64,000 nt of DNA from Chryseobacterium taichungense (GTDB lineage Bacteria; Bacteroidota; Bacteroidia; Flavobacteriales; Weeksellaceae), in the NCBI RefSeq assembly GCF_900109935.1, contig NZ_FOBV01000009.1, positions 62,001 through 126,000 on the forward strand, read 5' to 3'. How positions within the stretch are numbered: the first letter of the stretch is position 1; every line of letters begins with the position of its first letter. The translations under genes and the position numbers were made by a program. The notes below the pieces were generated by a model that saw only the letters and a program-made list of their open reading frames with translations, was not told where the DNA came from and did no database searches. Shown piece after piece: positions 7,801 through 15,007 of the stretch.

Positions 7801-8977
7801 CATTGTTGTAGAATTCTTCATCGATAAGATTATGGCAGGAATGGGTAATGTATATAAACGTATGTTGAAAGTCTTTAAATCTACCAAATTTGGAAGAGCA
7901 ATTAGAACAGGTCTTGCTTTTCTTAAAAGGACACAAAGAAGAACAAGAGATCTTCTTAAGAAAGGAGTTGCTACATTACGAGGTACAAGGGTTGTCATCT
8001 ATCTGGAAAAAATTGCAGTAAAAGGAGCCGGCAAATTAGATGATCTTCGTAACAAAATTTTAACTAAATTCGGGTTCAAGAAAATTTGGCTTGAAAAGCA
8101 TGGCAAATTTATAGAGCTTTGGGGAGAATTTAACTCTAAAGTGCTGTTGATGAGAGAAGATGCAGATGGGAATAAATCACCTCAACTCGATGCGGATGGA
8201 AACCCGATGTATAGAGAGCTCGATAGTGCTGATTATGAAATTTTAGGAAGAGATAAGCAGGTAGGCGCTGAAATGCGTGATGGTGTTGTAGTTTCAAATT
8301 CTTTCAATGATAGATTCATGGGGATGAGCCCGGAAAAACAACAGGAGACATTAGGAAAATTAGTAGATGATGATTTCCATGTCCGCCGAGCAGAAGGGAT
8401 GAAAGGCTCCAGACCAGAAGTTACTATTCCTGCAACATTTAAAACTCAGGATTTGGATGGAGTCACTGAAATTAGACCTCGTAGTCAGCCGGATATTGAT
8501 CATTTAGACGATTTAGCGACAAGAAGAAAAGCAGAAATAGGTAACCCTAGTGAACTCAGAGGATATTCAGAACAGATTGGTGAAGCAGCAGCTGATGCAC
8601 ATGCAAATGCACACGGCTTAACACCAATATATACAGGTAGTGGAGCTTATACCTTAGATAAAGTCTATCAAAAAGGAGATACATTCTATGTATTTGAAGC
8701 GAAAGGAGGAGGAAGCACATTGGGAGGTAAAAAGGTTGATATAATTAATGAAGCTACTGGAGATTTTCATATTGCGGAGCAAGGCTCTCGAGAATATCTA
8801 GAAAAAACTATCCAGGATATGATTAAATCTGGAGACGCAGAAAAAATTGCAACAGCATCAAAACTAAATAGAGCTTTAAGAAATGGTAATGTAAAATACA
8901 TGGTAGTCCAGCAGAAGTTAAATAAAGCTGGAGATATAGGAGAATTTACAATTAAAGAATTTGATATAACAAAATAA
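4826..8977 (+). CDS. Giant toxin with PD-(D/E)XK-like C-terminus
   Basis: A 1383-residue protein with four zones. Residues 1 to about 440 are low-complexity and polar (Lys/Gln/Ser rich), with no signal peptide. Residues 440-520 are a charged helical region (KKKEAADKEARDKTAEKKK). About 522-690 is a run of amphipathic helices starting FFGWLADKASEF, followed by a linker and two hydrophobic blocks near 915-968 and 982-1005 (WIIAGFVAALVAIAAILIF). The C-terminal ~130 residues resemble a restriction-endonuclease-fold toxin: Asp1278 in YTLDKVY, then Glu1291 and Lys1293 in VFEAKGGG, with a later Gln in AEQGSREYLE. This matches polymorphic toxins: a packaging/translocation body with a swappable nuclease tip. 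The immunity gene starts 2 bases after the stop. The N-terminus may target loading into the tube lumen; that is inference. A structural tape-measure role is the main alternative. Confidence 0.65.
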   Translation: MKTAKPVEVDPKVHQRQSNKQKPKDPVVIPLSGTEITNAQTQKSGDSGVNSGFENPGSSKIGLNGTIAAVHGSQTIYDQGSEVMYGRFQESLEQTGDLNHPDTKETEKGYMTTLNPDQVQDYQNLKSGNEVPKTVQEQAQVHQQNKKDQKEKIKSIDKENNDISLADLSHSSATQLADNFNAVQNNSTGLFSSKAGKATAGLPKVNAKTGSAFSGSKAKTKTKADKTAAKSSKKTVKSVSQKPKSKEISFPQNEPLKKESYSFNTAAKNGGFEKKAQNQLDAVRLNTSAIPTVMQQNTRLDLTGEADTEHLAIEQQDVAQDMSVKKNQAAKDIHKDYGENDIIKKPHDEMLKPSRKVSFKAVKKQPVDKLKLEGIDEALINAQFEPVIQSKIGAENEKYQSAELEHNQKILEHEKAADTQISNEKDISKEKQLKSVKEAHADVHSSRTEWQNALDKTESDFAKKSGDHAKTTLSSINTKKTEGETKAQGHVNKANEDARKKKEAADKEARDKTAEKKKESKGFFGWLADKASEFINALKEALNYIFTKLREAVKTIFEAAKKLVLEVLELARKAIVSLIKGFASLLKGFLDIALAAFPGIRDRLKAKIDKYVAVAEKYVNQTFEAFKKAVIEIIDFLADVVDNLLGALQAVYDFILDSINFIVAGIIKIMEFLFNLNMAAAMSVLEFFGALAEEALGGNPAKPLQDVEVPLGQEKAWASAMGSETENKVAQEGKASVNDAIPVLTKSKLDDDDVVLETYPAVSVDKDFMKSLPSLKDGEKLELGGAGANSVTTKQFQESAAFDAGYSIHGEEQSTEQSANMAEATGEVQKDAKPDWRHMSDEEKLKEYNDQMLVQSAKEGDAEPTPQKAAPEATEDNSPEALITKTGRLNAGRRLQFMGEQMLTGIKVFWNKYKAWIIAGFVAALVAIAAILIFSGGTALGAVVSALGEALTLIFGAFAVYRAMGMLWEYVKKAWAGDKQGAAKALATAFAIIVVEFFIDKIMAGMGNVYKRMLKVFKSTKFGRAIRTGLAFLKRTQRRTRDLLKKGVATLRGTRVVIYLEKIAVKGAGKLDDLRNKILTKFGFKKIWLEKHGKFIELWGEFNSKVLLMREDADGNKSPQLDADGNPMYRELDSADYEILGRDKQVGAEMRDGVVVSNSFNDRFMGMSPEKQQETLGKLVDDDFHVRRAEGMKGSRPEVTIPATFKTQDLDGVTEIRPRSQPDIDHLDDLATRRKAEIGNPSELRGYSEQIGEAAADAHANAHGLTPIYTGSGAYTLDKVYQKGDTFYVFEAKGGGSTLGGKKVDIINEATGDFHIAEQGSREYLEKTIQDMIKSGDAEKIATASKLNRALRNGNVKYMVVQQKLNKAGDIGEFTIKEFDITK

Positions 8978-8979
8978 AT

Positions 8980-9852
8980 ATGGAAAAAATTGATTTGCAT
9001 AAAATTGACAAACCTGAAGCTGTAAATATGTTTTACAATTCAATAAAAGATTATTTTGAGGATAATATTTCAGAATGTAGAAGAAAATTTAGTTATTTAT
9101 ATTACACTTTCAAAGATTTTTCAGAATTACTTGAATTATCTGTTGTGGAAAAACCAGAAGTATCTCAGCAAAAGTATTGGTTTATTTATGGACTTAACTG
9201 TATTAGCGAGTTTTGTCGTTTGGCCCATTTCTCAGGCGAAGTAAAAGAAGCGCAAATAGATGAAAGTGGTGTTTTCTCTATTAAAGTAGAAGAAACCAAC
9301 CAACACATTAATATTTTGAAAGCGCTTTCTATGGCAACCATTGCGAGAGACGAAGTAAAGCAAAAGGTTATTGCCGATAGCCCACTTTATTTATGGGAAA
9401 TAAAAGAGGAAAATCATAATAATGGTAATTTTGTAACTTGTTTCTTATTATTAATGAAAGAATATTACTCAAATAAAACCTTTAATGAAGAGCTTTTTGA
9501 AAAATCACAACAATATGTAATATTAAATAAATCTGAAATAGGACCAGATATTAAACAAAAGTTTTGGATCTATTACATGAATGAATTTTTAATAGCTTTT
9601 AAATCTTTAATTGATAATAATGAAGCAGAGTTCAATCAGAATTTGATTAAAGCCATTAAAGCACACAAAGAAGTCTGGAGCCAAAAGAAGGCTTTAAATA
9701 AAGGAGGCACTCCTTTGTGTAGAGAAAATGAAGGATTTTTATCGTGGGGCTGTACGGCTTTGGCAGCAATGGCTCATGATAAAGGCTGGAAGCTTGAAGT
9801 TGAATCAGATTATATACCAAGTTTTATGGTTGATGGTAGTATAAATAAGTAA
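8980..9852 (+). CDS. Immunity protein, Imm49-like
   Basis: A 290-residue soluble, helical protein beginning 2 bases after the toxin stop, so the two are translationally linked. The C-terminal signature GCTALAAMAHDKGWKLEV, followed by ESDYIP, matches my recollection of the immunity-49 family, whose members pair with polymorphic toxins. It should bind and neutralise the toxin tip in the producer and its sisters. The first 60 bases are visibly richer in A/T than the toxin body, consistent with a toxin-tip/immunity module acquired together. The family name is from memory; position and lack of a signal peptide support the immunity role independently. Confidence 0.6.
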   Translation: MEKIDLHKIDKPEAVNMFYNSIKDYFEDNISECRRKFSYLYYTFKDFSELLELSVVEKPEVSQQKYWFIYGLNCISEFCRLAHFSGEVKEAQIDESGVFSIKVEETNQHINILKALSMATIARDEVKQKVIADSPLYLWEIKEENHNNGNFVTCFLLLMKEYYSNKTFNEELFEKSQQYVILNKSEIGPDIKQKFWIYYMNEFLIAFKSLIDNNEAEFNQNLIKAIKAHKEVWSQKKALNKGGTPLCRENEGFLSWGCTALAAMAHDKGWKLEVESDYIPSFMVDGSINK

Positions 9853-9886
9853 TATTTTTTATTGACTAGTGACTAGGCCTAAAAAT

Positions 9887-9910
9887 AAGCATCCCAATAA
9901 CGGGATGCTT
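9887..9910 (+). terminator. Terminator of the toxin-immunity operon
   Basis: A 9-bp perfect stem (AAGCATCCC with GGGATGCTT) around loop AATAAC, followed by TTATT, 34 bases after the immunity stop. Confidence 0.8.
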
Positions 9911-10002
9911 TTATTGCTAAAAAATATATCATTTAAAATTTTAACTAAATGGAGAAACTATATCAAATGCGGAACTATTCAATATAAAAAACATGCTCTG
10001 TA

Positions 10003-10090
10003 GTCAACACCTTCTTGACCGCACTGTCAATGGTATGTTGACCGTACCGTCAAGAAGGTGTTGACCGCCCGAGTGTGATGCCCTTGACCG
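10003..10090. repeat. Four TTGACCG iterons at 23-bp period with a 17-bp inverted repeat
   Basis: TTGACCG occurs at 10015, 10038, 10061 and 10084, exactly 23 bases apart. Overlapping this, GTCAACACCTTCTTGAC (10003-10019) is perfectly inverted at 10049-10065 (GTCAAGAAGGTGTTGAC). A period of 23 is not a codon multiple, so this is not a coding repeat. It may be a protein-binding array or the stem of a structured RNA upstream of the gene at 10289. Confidence 0.65.
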
Positions 10091-10288
10091 TACGATACAA
10101 AAGACATTGAATATGAAGTCGTGAAGTGCAATCAAATTTTTAAAATTTCGATTCGGAAAGAATTGTGATCGTGTCTTAAGATTTGTGTTTCTGCTTAAAA
10201 AATTCGTCTTTTTATTTTAAAAAAAATCGTTATATATTGTATTGACAAAAAATGAAACGAAAATAATCACCAAATACCATTTAACCCC

Positions 10289-10699
10289 ATGAAAAAAGCG
10301 CTATTCATTTGTTTCCTGCTATTTAATCTTTCCATTGTAAGTGCACAAACTATAGAATCCGGAAGTCACAATACGGCGGCCTATATCAAAAATGACGGAA
10401 CTATCGAAGACAGAAGTCATGCAACGGTAGGGTATATTAAGAGCGATGGAACTATTGAAAACAAGAGCCACGGAACCATTGGCTACATCAAAAGTGATGG
10501 CACTATCGAGAACAAAAGCCATTCTACAGTTGGTTACCTTAAAAAAGACGGAACGGTAGAAAACAGCAGCCATTCAACGATTGGATATATCAAGGATGAT
10601 GGAACGGTGGAAAATAGCAGCCACAGTACGATCGGCTATGCCAAAGGAGTGAAGAAAGAGTGGGCGGCATTAGTGTTTTTCTTCTTTAAGGTGGATTAG
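10289..10699 (+). CDS. Secreted beta-flower-type repeat protein
   Basis: A 136-residue protein with a clear signal peptide (MKKALFICFLLFNLSIVSAQ). The mature part is almost entirely six near-identical units of about 17 residues of the form GYIKSDGTIENKSHSTI, ending in GVKKEWAALVFFFFKVD. This pattern resembles the 4-fold beta-flower proteins of Bacteroidota, a small compact beta structure of unclear function. It stands alone between the toxin operon and the fibre genes, with its own terminator. Because it is exported while the neighbours are particle proteins, its connection to the particle is unproven; it could be a periplasmic accessory or cargo of the same module. Confidence 0.65.
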   Translation: MKKALFICFLLFNLSIVSAQTIESGSHNTAAYIKNDGTIEDRSHATVGYIKSDGTIENKSHGTIGYIKSDGTIENKSHSTVGYLKKDGTVENSSHSTIGYIKDDGTVENSSHSTIGYAKGVKKEWAALVFFFFKVD

Positions 10700-10727
10700 T
10701 AGAAAATAAGAATAAGTTAAAAATATT

Positions 10728-10754
10728 AGGCTTGGATTTTTATAATCTGAGCCT
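10728..10754 (+). terminator. Hairpin terminator after the flower-repeat gene
   Basis: AGGCT pairs with AGCCT, with an inner GAT/ATC extension, followed by TTGTTTTTAT. Confidence 0.55.
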
Positions 10755-11093
10755 TTGTTTTTATGTAGATTGAGGGCTTTTGATAAGTGGTCCTGATATA
10801 AAATGTTTCTTTAACAATAATGCACTTGAAACAATAATTCATTGTATGGGTTTATTAACCTCCGGCTTCCATCATTTGTCTTCCTACATAAAATCCACTG
10901 CAACTACAGAATGGACAGGGCAAAAAACTTTAGTAAGAGTGAAAAAATCATGACTTTTGAACTGTGAAATATGTAGAGTAATTAACTGGAAATATATCGT
11001 CAGATCTATTCATGAGAGCGGTTCTTATTCATAGAAATATCTTTTATAAAATCTAAAAATATTCCGGAATAAGATTTAAGTTTTTGATAAAAA
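10755..11093. other. Intergenic region with R1 copy 2
   Basis: About 340 bases between the flower-repeat gene and the fibre pseudogene. It contains R1 copy 2 and no other gene-like signal. Confidence 0.45.
10898..10965 (+). repeat. R1 repeat copy 2
   Basis: The core CTGCAACTACAGAAT at 10898-10912 is followed by GGGCAAAAAACTTT and later GACTTTTGAACTGTGA, matching the longer form of R1 seen at 13279 and 14254. It precedes the decayed fibre and the tailspike. Confidence 0.75.
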
Positions 11094-11245
11094 ATGGCAA
11101 TACCATTAAAAGACAATCTTAAGATGGTTCCAGGCAGGCGATTCCAGCCGAACACCAATACTGAATCATAGAATTCCTTTCAGAAGAAGAAATATCCATT
11201 GATAAAGTTGAAAATTTAAATATCACATTACACATAAACAAATAA
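11094..11245 (+). pseudogene. Decayed tail-fibre N-terminal anchor
   Basis: Read across frames, this stretch gives MAIPLKDNL, then (shifted) RWFQAGD, then (shifted) IPAEHQY, a stop, and IIEFLSEEEISIDKVENLN. That follows, piece by piece, the N-terminal anchor of intact fibres in this window (MAVPLTTIFSWFEKGDTPT at 19657, and GKYPTEGQFAELIDFL at 13377). Two frameshifts and a stop break it, and the fibre body is absent. It lies 12 bases before the tailspike ATG, so it looks like the scar of a fibre gene replaced by the spike. The segments were matched by eye. Confidence 0.6.
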
Positions 11246-11257
11246 ATATTTTAGATC

Positions 11258-13267
11258 ATGAATATAAAAAAAGCGGGAACAATTTCAGAGCTGAAACTAA
11301 CAGATGCAGATTATGATGGAGAAGAGATTCTTCTTTTAGGCTATTACGAATCAGGCGACAAAGATCCGTTGCTATATAAATATACGACTCAGAATTTTTC
11401 TACATTGGTAGATGATGGTGGGGCTGTAATTAAGACAACACTAGGTTCCTGGATTGCACAATTTAATAGAGTTGTCACATTAAGAGACTTTGGAGGTAAA
11501 TCTAATACAGATTTTGACAATGGACCAATTATAACAAAAGTAAACACCTATTTAGCTAATAATGCTCCTGCGACAGATGCTACAAGATTTACTTTCATTA
11601 TTCCTGCATCAGAAAATTATTACAAAACTACATTGGGACTCGTTGTCCCTGCGATGGTCAATTGTATAATGGACGGTACACTTTTATTTACGGGAACAAA
11701 AAACAACGTCACTGTTGTAACTGTTGGTTCAGCAGGAATTATTAATGAAAAAACAAAAATTAAAATAAATATCAGATCAGAAGGACCGGCTGACTGGACG
11801 AATTCGACATATGTAGGGTTTAAAATTATTAACGCACAGGTATGTACTGACTTTGAAATAGCTCAAGTAATTGGTTTTACTGAAGGTGGATGGTTTGCAG
11901 GAGCAGGAGTAAGTACATTAGCAAAAGGTTTTGTTCACAATATTGTTAAGTTAGGTCAACTAGCCAACAATAAAATCGATTTAGTCATAACTAGGATTGA
12001 TGATGGATGGTGCAATGAGAATATATTTTTAAAAGGCAAGTTTCAAAGAGTATCAACAACTAACTCAGGACTTGATAAGTATGGCATAGTTATAAGATCT
12101 GAAAGTACTCCTTATTCGCACAACAATAATAATTTTATAGGACCTTCGTTTGAATATGGTTATAATCCTAACCCCGAAGTAGGTGGTGGAGATACGGTTC
12201 CTGTGGTGATTTACGAAGGTAACACAAATAGTTTCACAAATGTAAGGCTTGAGACCGGTCCTGTTCCTTGTGTTATAAGAACATTAGGGAACTCAACTGA
12301 TAATGTTTTTGAAACTGGCTATTCGAGCGAATTCTCATATTCATCACCTAAAGCAGTACAAGATTTAGGTACTTACCCCACTACAATATTTACTACTCGC
12401 AAAAATTCTGTTCGACAAAAGTCAAACAAATATCAAGTTTATAATTCAGGGTATCTACCGAAAAAAATATTTACAAAAGACGGTACGCATGTTTACGCGC
12501 CTGATGAAATGTTTATCGCGGTTTCAGGAAGTGCGGCAAATAGTAAGAATTCATCAACAGGGATAACAGTAACCAATACCAATGTGAATATAAGCACTTC
12601 CAGAGCATTGGGAGTTAGAGTAGATACTTCAAAAAATAAACGTTTTATAATCAATAAATACGTTGTAAAAGACGGACTACCTGGTCGTATAATGGTCAGA
12701 TGTTACGATGATAGTGGTACGGTGCTAACAAATGATAAAATATATGTAAAAGGTGAAGCAACTACTCCCCCGGTTTACAATTCAGCTTTTGGTGGCGTTT
12801 ATCGAATGGGTTCAGATGTAGATACATATATGTATGTTAAATTCGACGATGATGTAAAATATGCTGATATATTGATAGGTGGCGGTTCGGCGGCATGTGA
12901 ATTAAAATCATTTAGTATCGAAGCTTTAGACTTTCCTTCATCTATTATTGATCCCTATAATAAAAAAGGTTGGTATGCCTCTGAAACACCCACCACCACA
13001 ATATATGAAACAGGAACAATTGTATATTCAACGGCCGTCGCTAATAAATTGTCAGGCTGGGTATATAACGGAAGTGTATGGATAGATTTTATACCTAGCG
13101 CTAGCCTATCTACACCAGGTCTGGTTAAACAATCCGCGGCGGTTTCTAACATTACCCTTGACGATGCAATAGATCTTCCGACAGCTTTAACCTTAGTCAA
13201 CGAACTTAAAAAGCAATTTAATGCAAAATTAACCGCAGACCGAAATAGTGGAATTCAATCAACATAA
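11258..13267 (+). CDS. Tailspike, beta-helix type
   Basis: A 669-residue protein with no signal peptide. Residues 1-85 are an adaptor-like start, ending in VVTLRDFGGKSNTDFDNGPI, the motif that commonly opens pectate-lyase-like beta-helix tailspikes. A long Gly/Asn/Thr-rich repetitive body follows, then a beta-sandwich-like zone near 430-560 (FIINKYVVKDGLPGRIMVR). The C-terminus (TPGLVKQSAAV, then LVNELKKQFNAKL) resembles phage fibre ends that seed trimerisation. Such spikes bind and often degrade surface polysaccharide. Catalytic residues cannot be assigned from sequence alone. It replaces the decayed fibre just upstream and is delimited by R1 copies 2 and 3. Confidence 0.65.
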   Translation: MNIKKAGTISELKLTDADYDGEEILLLGYYESGDKDPLLYKYTTQNFSTLVDDGGAVIKTTLGSWIAQFNRVVTLRDFGGKSNTDFDNGPIITKVNTYLANNAPATDATRFTFIIPASENYYKTTLGLVVPAMVNCIMDGTLLFTGTKNNVTVVTVGSAGIINEKTKIKINIRSEGPADWTNSTYVGFKIINAQVCTDFEIAQVIGFTEGGWFAGAGVSTLAKGFVHNIVKLGQLANNKIDLVITRIDDGWCNENIFLKGKFQRVSTTNSGLDKYGIVIRSESTPYSHNNNNFIGPSFEYGYNPNPEVGGGDTVPVVIYEGNTNSFTNVRLETGPVPCVIRTLGNSTDNVFETGYSSEFSYSSPKAVQDLGTYPTTIFTTRKNSVRQKSNKYQVYNSGYLPKKIFTKDGTHVYAPDEMFIAVSGSAANSKNSSTGITVTNTNVNISTSRALGVRVDTSKNKRFIINKYVVKDGLPGRIMVRCYDDSGTVLTNDKIYVKGEATTPPVYNSAFGGVYRMGSDVDTYMYVKFDDDVKYADILIGGGSAACELKSFSIEALDFPSSIIDPYNKKGWYASETPTTTIYETGTIVYSTAVANKLSGWVYNGSVWIDFIPSASLSTPGLVKQSAAVSNITLDDAIDLPTALTLVNELKKQFNAKLTADRNSGIQST

Positions 13268-13278
13268 ATAAAGACTCA

Positions 13279-13345
13279 CTGCAACTACAGAATCCGCAAG
13301 GCAAAAAACTTTTAGGAGAACAAAAAAAGAATGAATTTTGAACTT
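13279..13345 (+). repeat. R1 repeat copy 3
   Basis: The core at 13279-13293 is followed by GGCAAAAAACTTTTAGG and GAATTTTGAACTTTAA. It lies in the 109-base gap between the tailspike stop and the next fibre ATG. Confidence 0.8.
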
Positions 13346-13376
13346 TAAATCATAAGCTGAATAGAATAGTAAATAC

Positions 13377-14228
13377 ATGGAAAAAACTGAAATAACCACG
13401 AGAGAAAAATTAAAAACCTATTTTGAAACAGGCAAATATCCAACAGAAGGGCAATTTGCAGAATTGATCGATTTTTTGAGACTTAAAGAAGATATATTGA
13501 CAAATAAAGAATTGGTAGATCTTTCCAATCACCTTGCTGCCCTTGATAATGGATATATTCTTTACAGTACCAGCAATATTGAGAATGAGAAATTCTCAAT
13601 CGTTGTAAGCTCAAAAGAAGGAGAAAGTCAAACTTTTACGATCGGCAAAACCGAAAACAAAGAACAGAAACGCTATTTTCAGGGCAGCGCGCCTTACACG
13701 GTCAGTACAAAAGAGTTTATGGTAGACCAATTAGAAGGAAACAAATATTACTATCTGAACACTCAGATCGACGACGGCCATACAACGAGCAGGCTGTTCG
13801 GAAATAATCTGCCTCCCATTCCGGAGAATTTTGGACTGGGAACAGTGGAAAATGAAAAAATTTCTGTAAGGATAAGTAACGAAGATTTTGATCGTAAAAT
13901 AAATAATTTACATACACGTCTTACTTTTGTTAATAAAACTGAAATATTTATTGAATACGCATTATACGGGAATTATTGGTCTAATAAGTATATTTCTGAA
14001 GATATGGTAACGGATCATTATGATCTGGGGGATTTTTTAGTCTGTTTTTACAGAGCCGACCTCTCCGGAATCAGTAAATCCATAGGATGCAGAATTTATG
14101 ACGCCGATAATGATACTCTTCTGATGACAGCCTCCTTGATACCTGGTCAGAAAAATATCAATGTCTCTGCAGGAGGTGTCCTTTCAGGAGTAAGAAATGC
14201 CAGAATCGAATGTGATTATGAAAGCTAA
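13377..14228 (+). CDS. Tail fibre with conserved anchor, type A
   Basis: A 283-residue protein. The first 45 residues (REKLKTYFETGKYPTEGQF, then AELIDFL) are nearly the same as the N-terminus of the fibre at 15008, while the remainder is unrelated. That is the expected design for interchangeable receptor-binding proteins: a constant particle-anchoring head with a variable distal part. The distal part is beta-rich with no recognisable enzyme motif. No signal peptide is present. It is flanked by R1 copy 3 on the left and three R1 cores on the right. The ATG follows an A-rich stretch. Confidence 0.65.
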   Translation: MEKTEITTREKLKTYFETGKYPTEGQFAELIDFLRLKEDILTNKELVDLSNHLAALDNGYILYSTSNIENEKFSIVVSSKEGESQTFTIGKTENKEQKRYFQGSAPYTVSTKEFMVDQLEGNKYYYLNTQIDDGHTTSRLFGNNLPPIPENFGLGTVENEKISVRISNEDFDRKINNLHTRLTFVNKTEIFIEYALYGNYWSNKYISEDMVTDHYDLGDFLVCFYRADLSGISKSIGCRIYDADNDTLLMTASLIPGQKNINVSAGGVLSGVRNARIECDYES

Positions 14229-14253
14229 ATGATCTGATCATTAAATAGAATCA

Positions 14254-14525
14254 CTGCAACTACAGAATAGACAGAGCGAAAAACTTTTACAAAAAGAAAA
14301 AAAATCTGAACTTTGGACTATTAAAATAAAGGTTAAACACTCAGTCAAAAAGCTACTGCAACTACAGAACAGAGAATGCAAAAAGTTTTTATAACAATAA
14401 AAAAAGTCTGAACTTTGGACTATCAAAATAAAGGTTAAACATTCAGTCAAAAAGCCACTGCAACTACAGAACAGAGAATGCAAAAAGCTTTTATAAGAAC
14501 AAAAAAAGACTGAACTTTGAACTTT
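14254..14525 (+). repeat. Tandem R1 array, copies 4-6, 102-bp period
   Basis: R1 cores sit at 14254, 14356 and 14458, exactly 102 bases apart, and the spacer is also repeated (CTGAACTTTGGACTAT, then AAATAAAGGTTAAACA and TCAGTCAAAAAGC). The third unit breaks off near 14525. These are whole-unit duplications with no gene between them. Confidence 0.85.
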
Positions 14526-14631
14526 AATTCATAAAAAGGCAGATACAGGCCAAAGTCAATTAATACTAAATTAATTGGATATCGCGAAAGCGAAATGTAA
14601 TCAATTACATGATTAATTCATAAAAATAAAT

Positions 14632-14900
14632 CCTCAGTCGGGTAATATCCTCAATAACAGGATCCCTTTTACTCTTGAAATACTGGAATTTTCTGATCCA
14701 TAAACATCAGAATCTTATCCAGGATGTGGAATGACAGAGAATCTTATCAGAAAAATCTGTTGTTTTCTTTCAAAAGCAGATTGACTTCTTTCAAAAGTAG
14801 GAAATCCGGTAATGGGAAGGCTTTCAAAAGCAACTGTTACGGCAGTTGGGTAAGACTCTCAAAGGTGAGCTGCTTTCCGGCTGAGGTTTATTTTTAATAA
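14632..14900 (+). repeat. R2 long repeat copy 1
   Basis: About 265 bases that recur at 15756-16023. Shared landmarks in order: GGGTAATAT, CTTGAAATACTGGAATTTT, CAGAATCTTATCCAGGATGT, CTGTTGTTTTCTTTCAAAAG, GGCAGTTGGGTAAGACTCTC, GAGCTGCTTTCCGG and TTATTTTTAATAA. The motif CTTTCAAAAG recurs inside. It immediately precedes the leader of the fibre at 15008. Confidence 0.85.
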
Positions 14901-15007
14901 AAAATATATTTTCAAAAATGTCAGACAAAATAAATATCAATACTAAACCATGATCATCATGATAATGGGTGACAGGAAAGGACATAAGCATAAAACATTA
15001 AAATATT

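Larger units (their letters stand above)
9853..10288. other. Intergenic region holding a palindrome and 23-bp iterons
   Basis: About 435 bases between the immunity gene and the flower-repeat gene. Apart from the terminator at 9887 and the repeat array at 10003-10090, it is plain AT-rich sequence with A-rich stretches before the next ATG. No gene was seen. Confidence 0.5.
14229..15007. other. Repeat-filled region between two fibres
   Basis: About 780 bases. From left: the tandem R1 array; a structured patch near 14560-14620 that includes a TCGC-GAAA-GCGA tetraloop hairpin (14582-14593) and a TGTAA/TTACA hairpin; R2 copy 1 (14632-14900); then an A-rich leader to the fibre ATG. No convincing gene was seen. 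Confidence 0.6.

Noticed and set aside
10003..10090. CRISPR array (regular 23-bp spacing)
   Set aside because: Repeats are only 7 bases, there are four, and no unique spacers of usual length or cas genes are present.
4532..14472. R1 as integron attC sites
   Set aside because: No attC-type inverted core sites (RYYYAAC/GTTRRRY pairs) or integrase gene were recognised; the core forms at most a 3-bp stem.
14241..14483. 80-codon minus-strand ORF
   Set aside because: It is the reverse translation of the tandem R1 array; its internal repetition is a by-product of the DNA repeat.
14254..14525. CRISPR array (102-bp tandem repeats)
   Set aside because: The spacers are also repeated between units, so they are not spacers.
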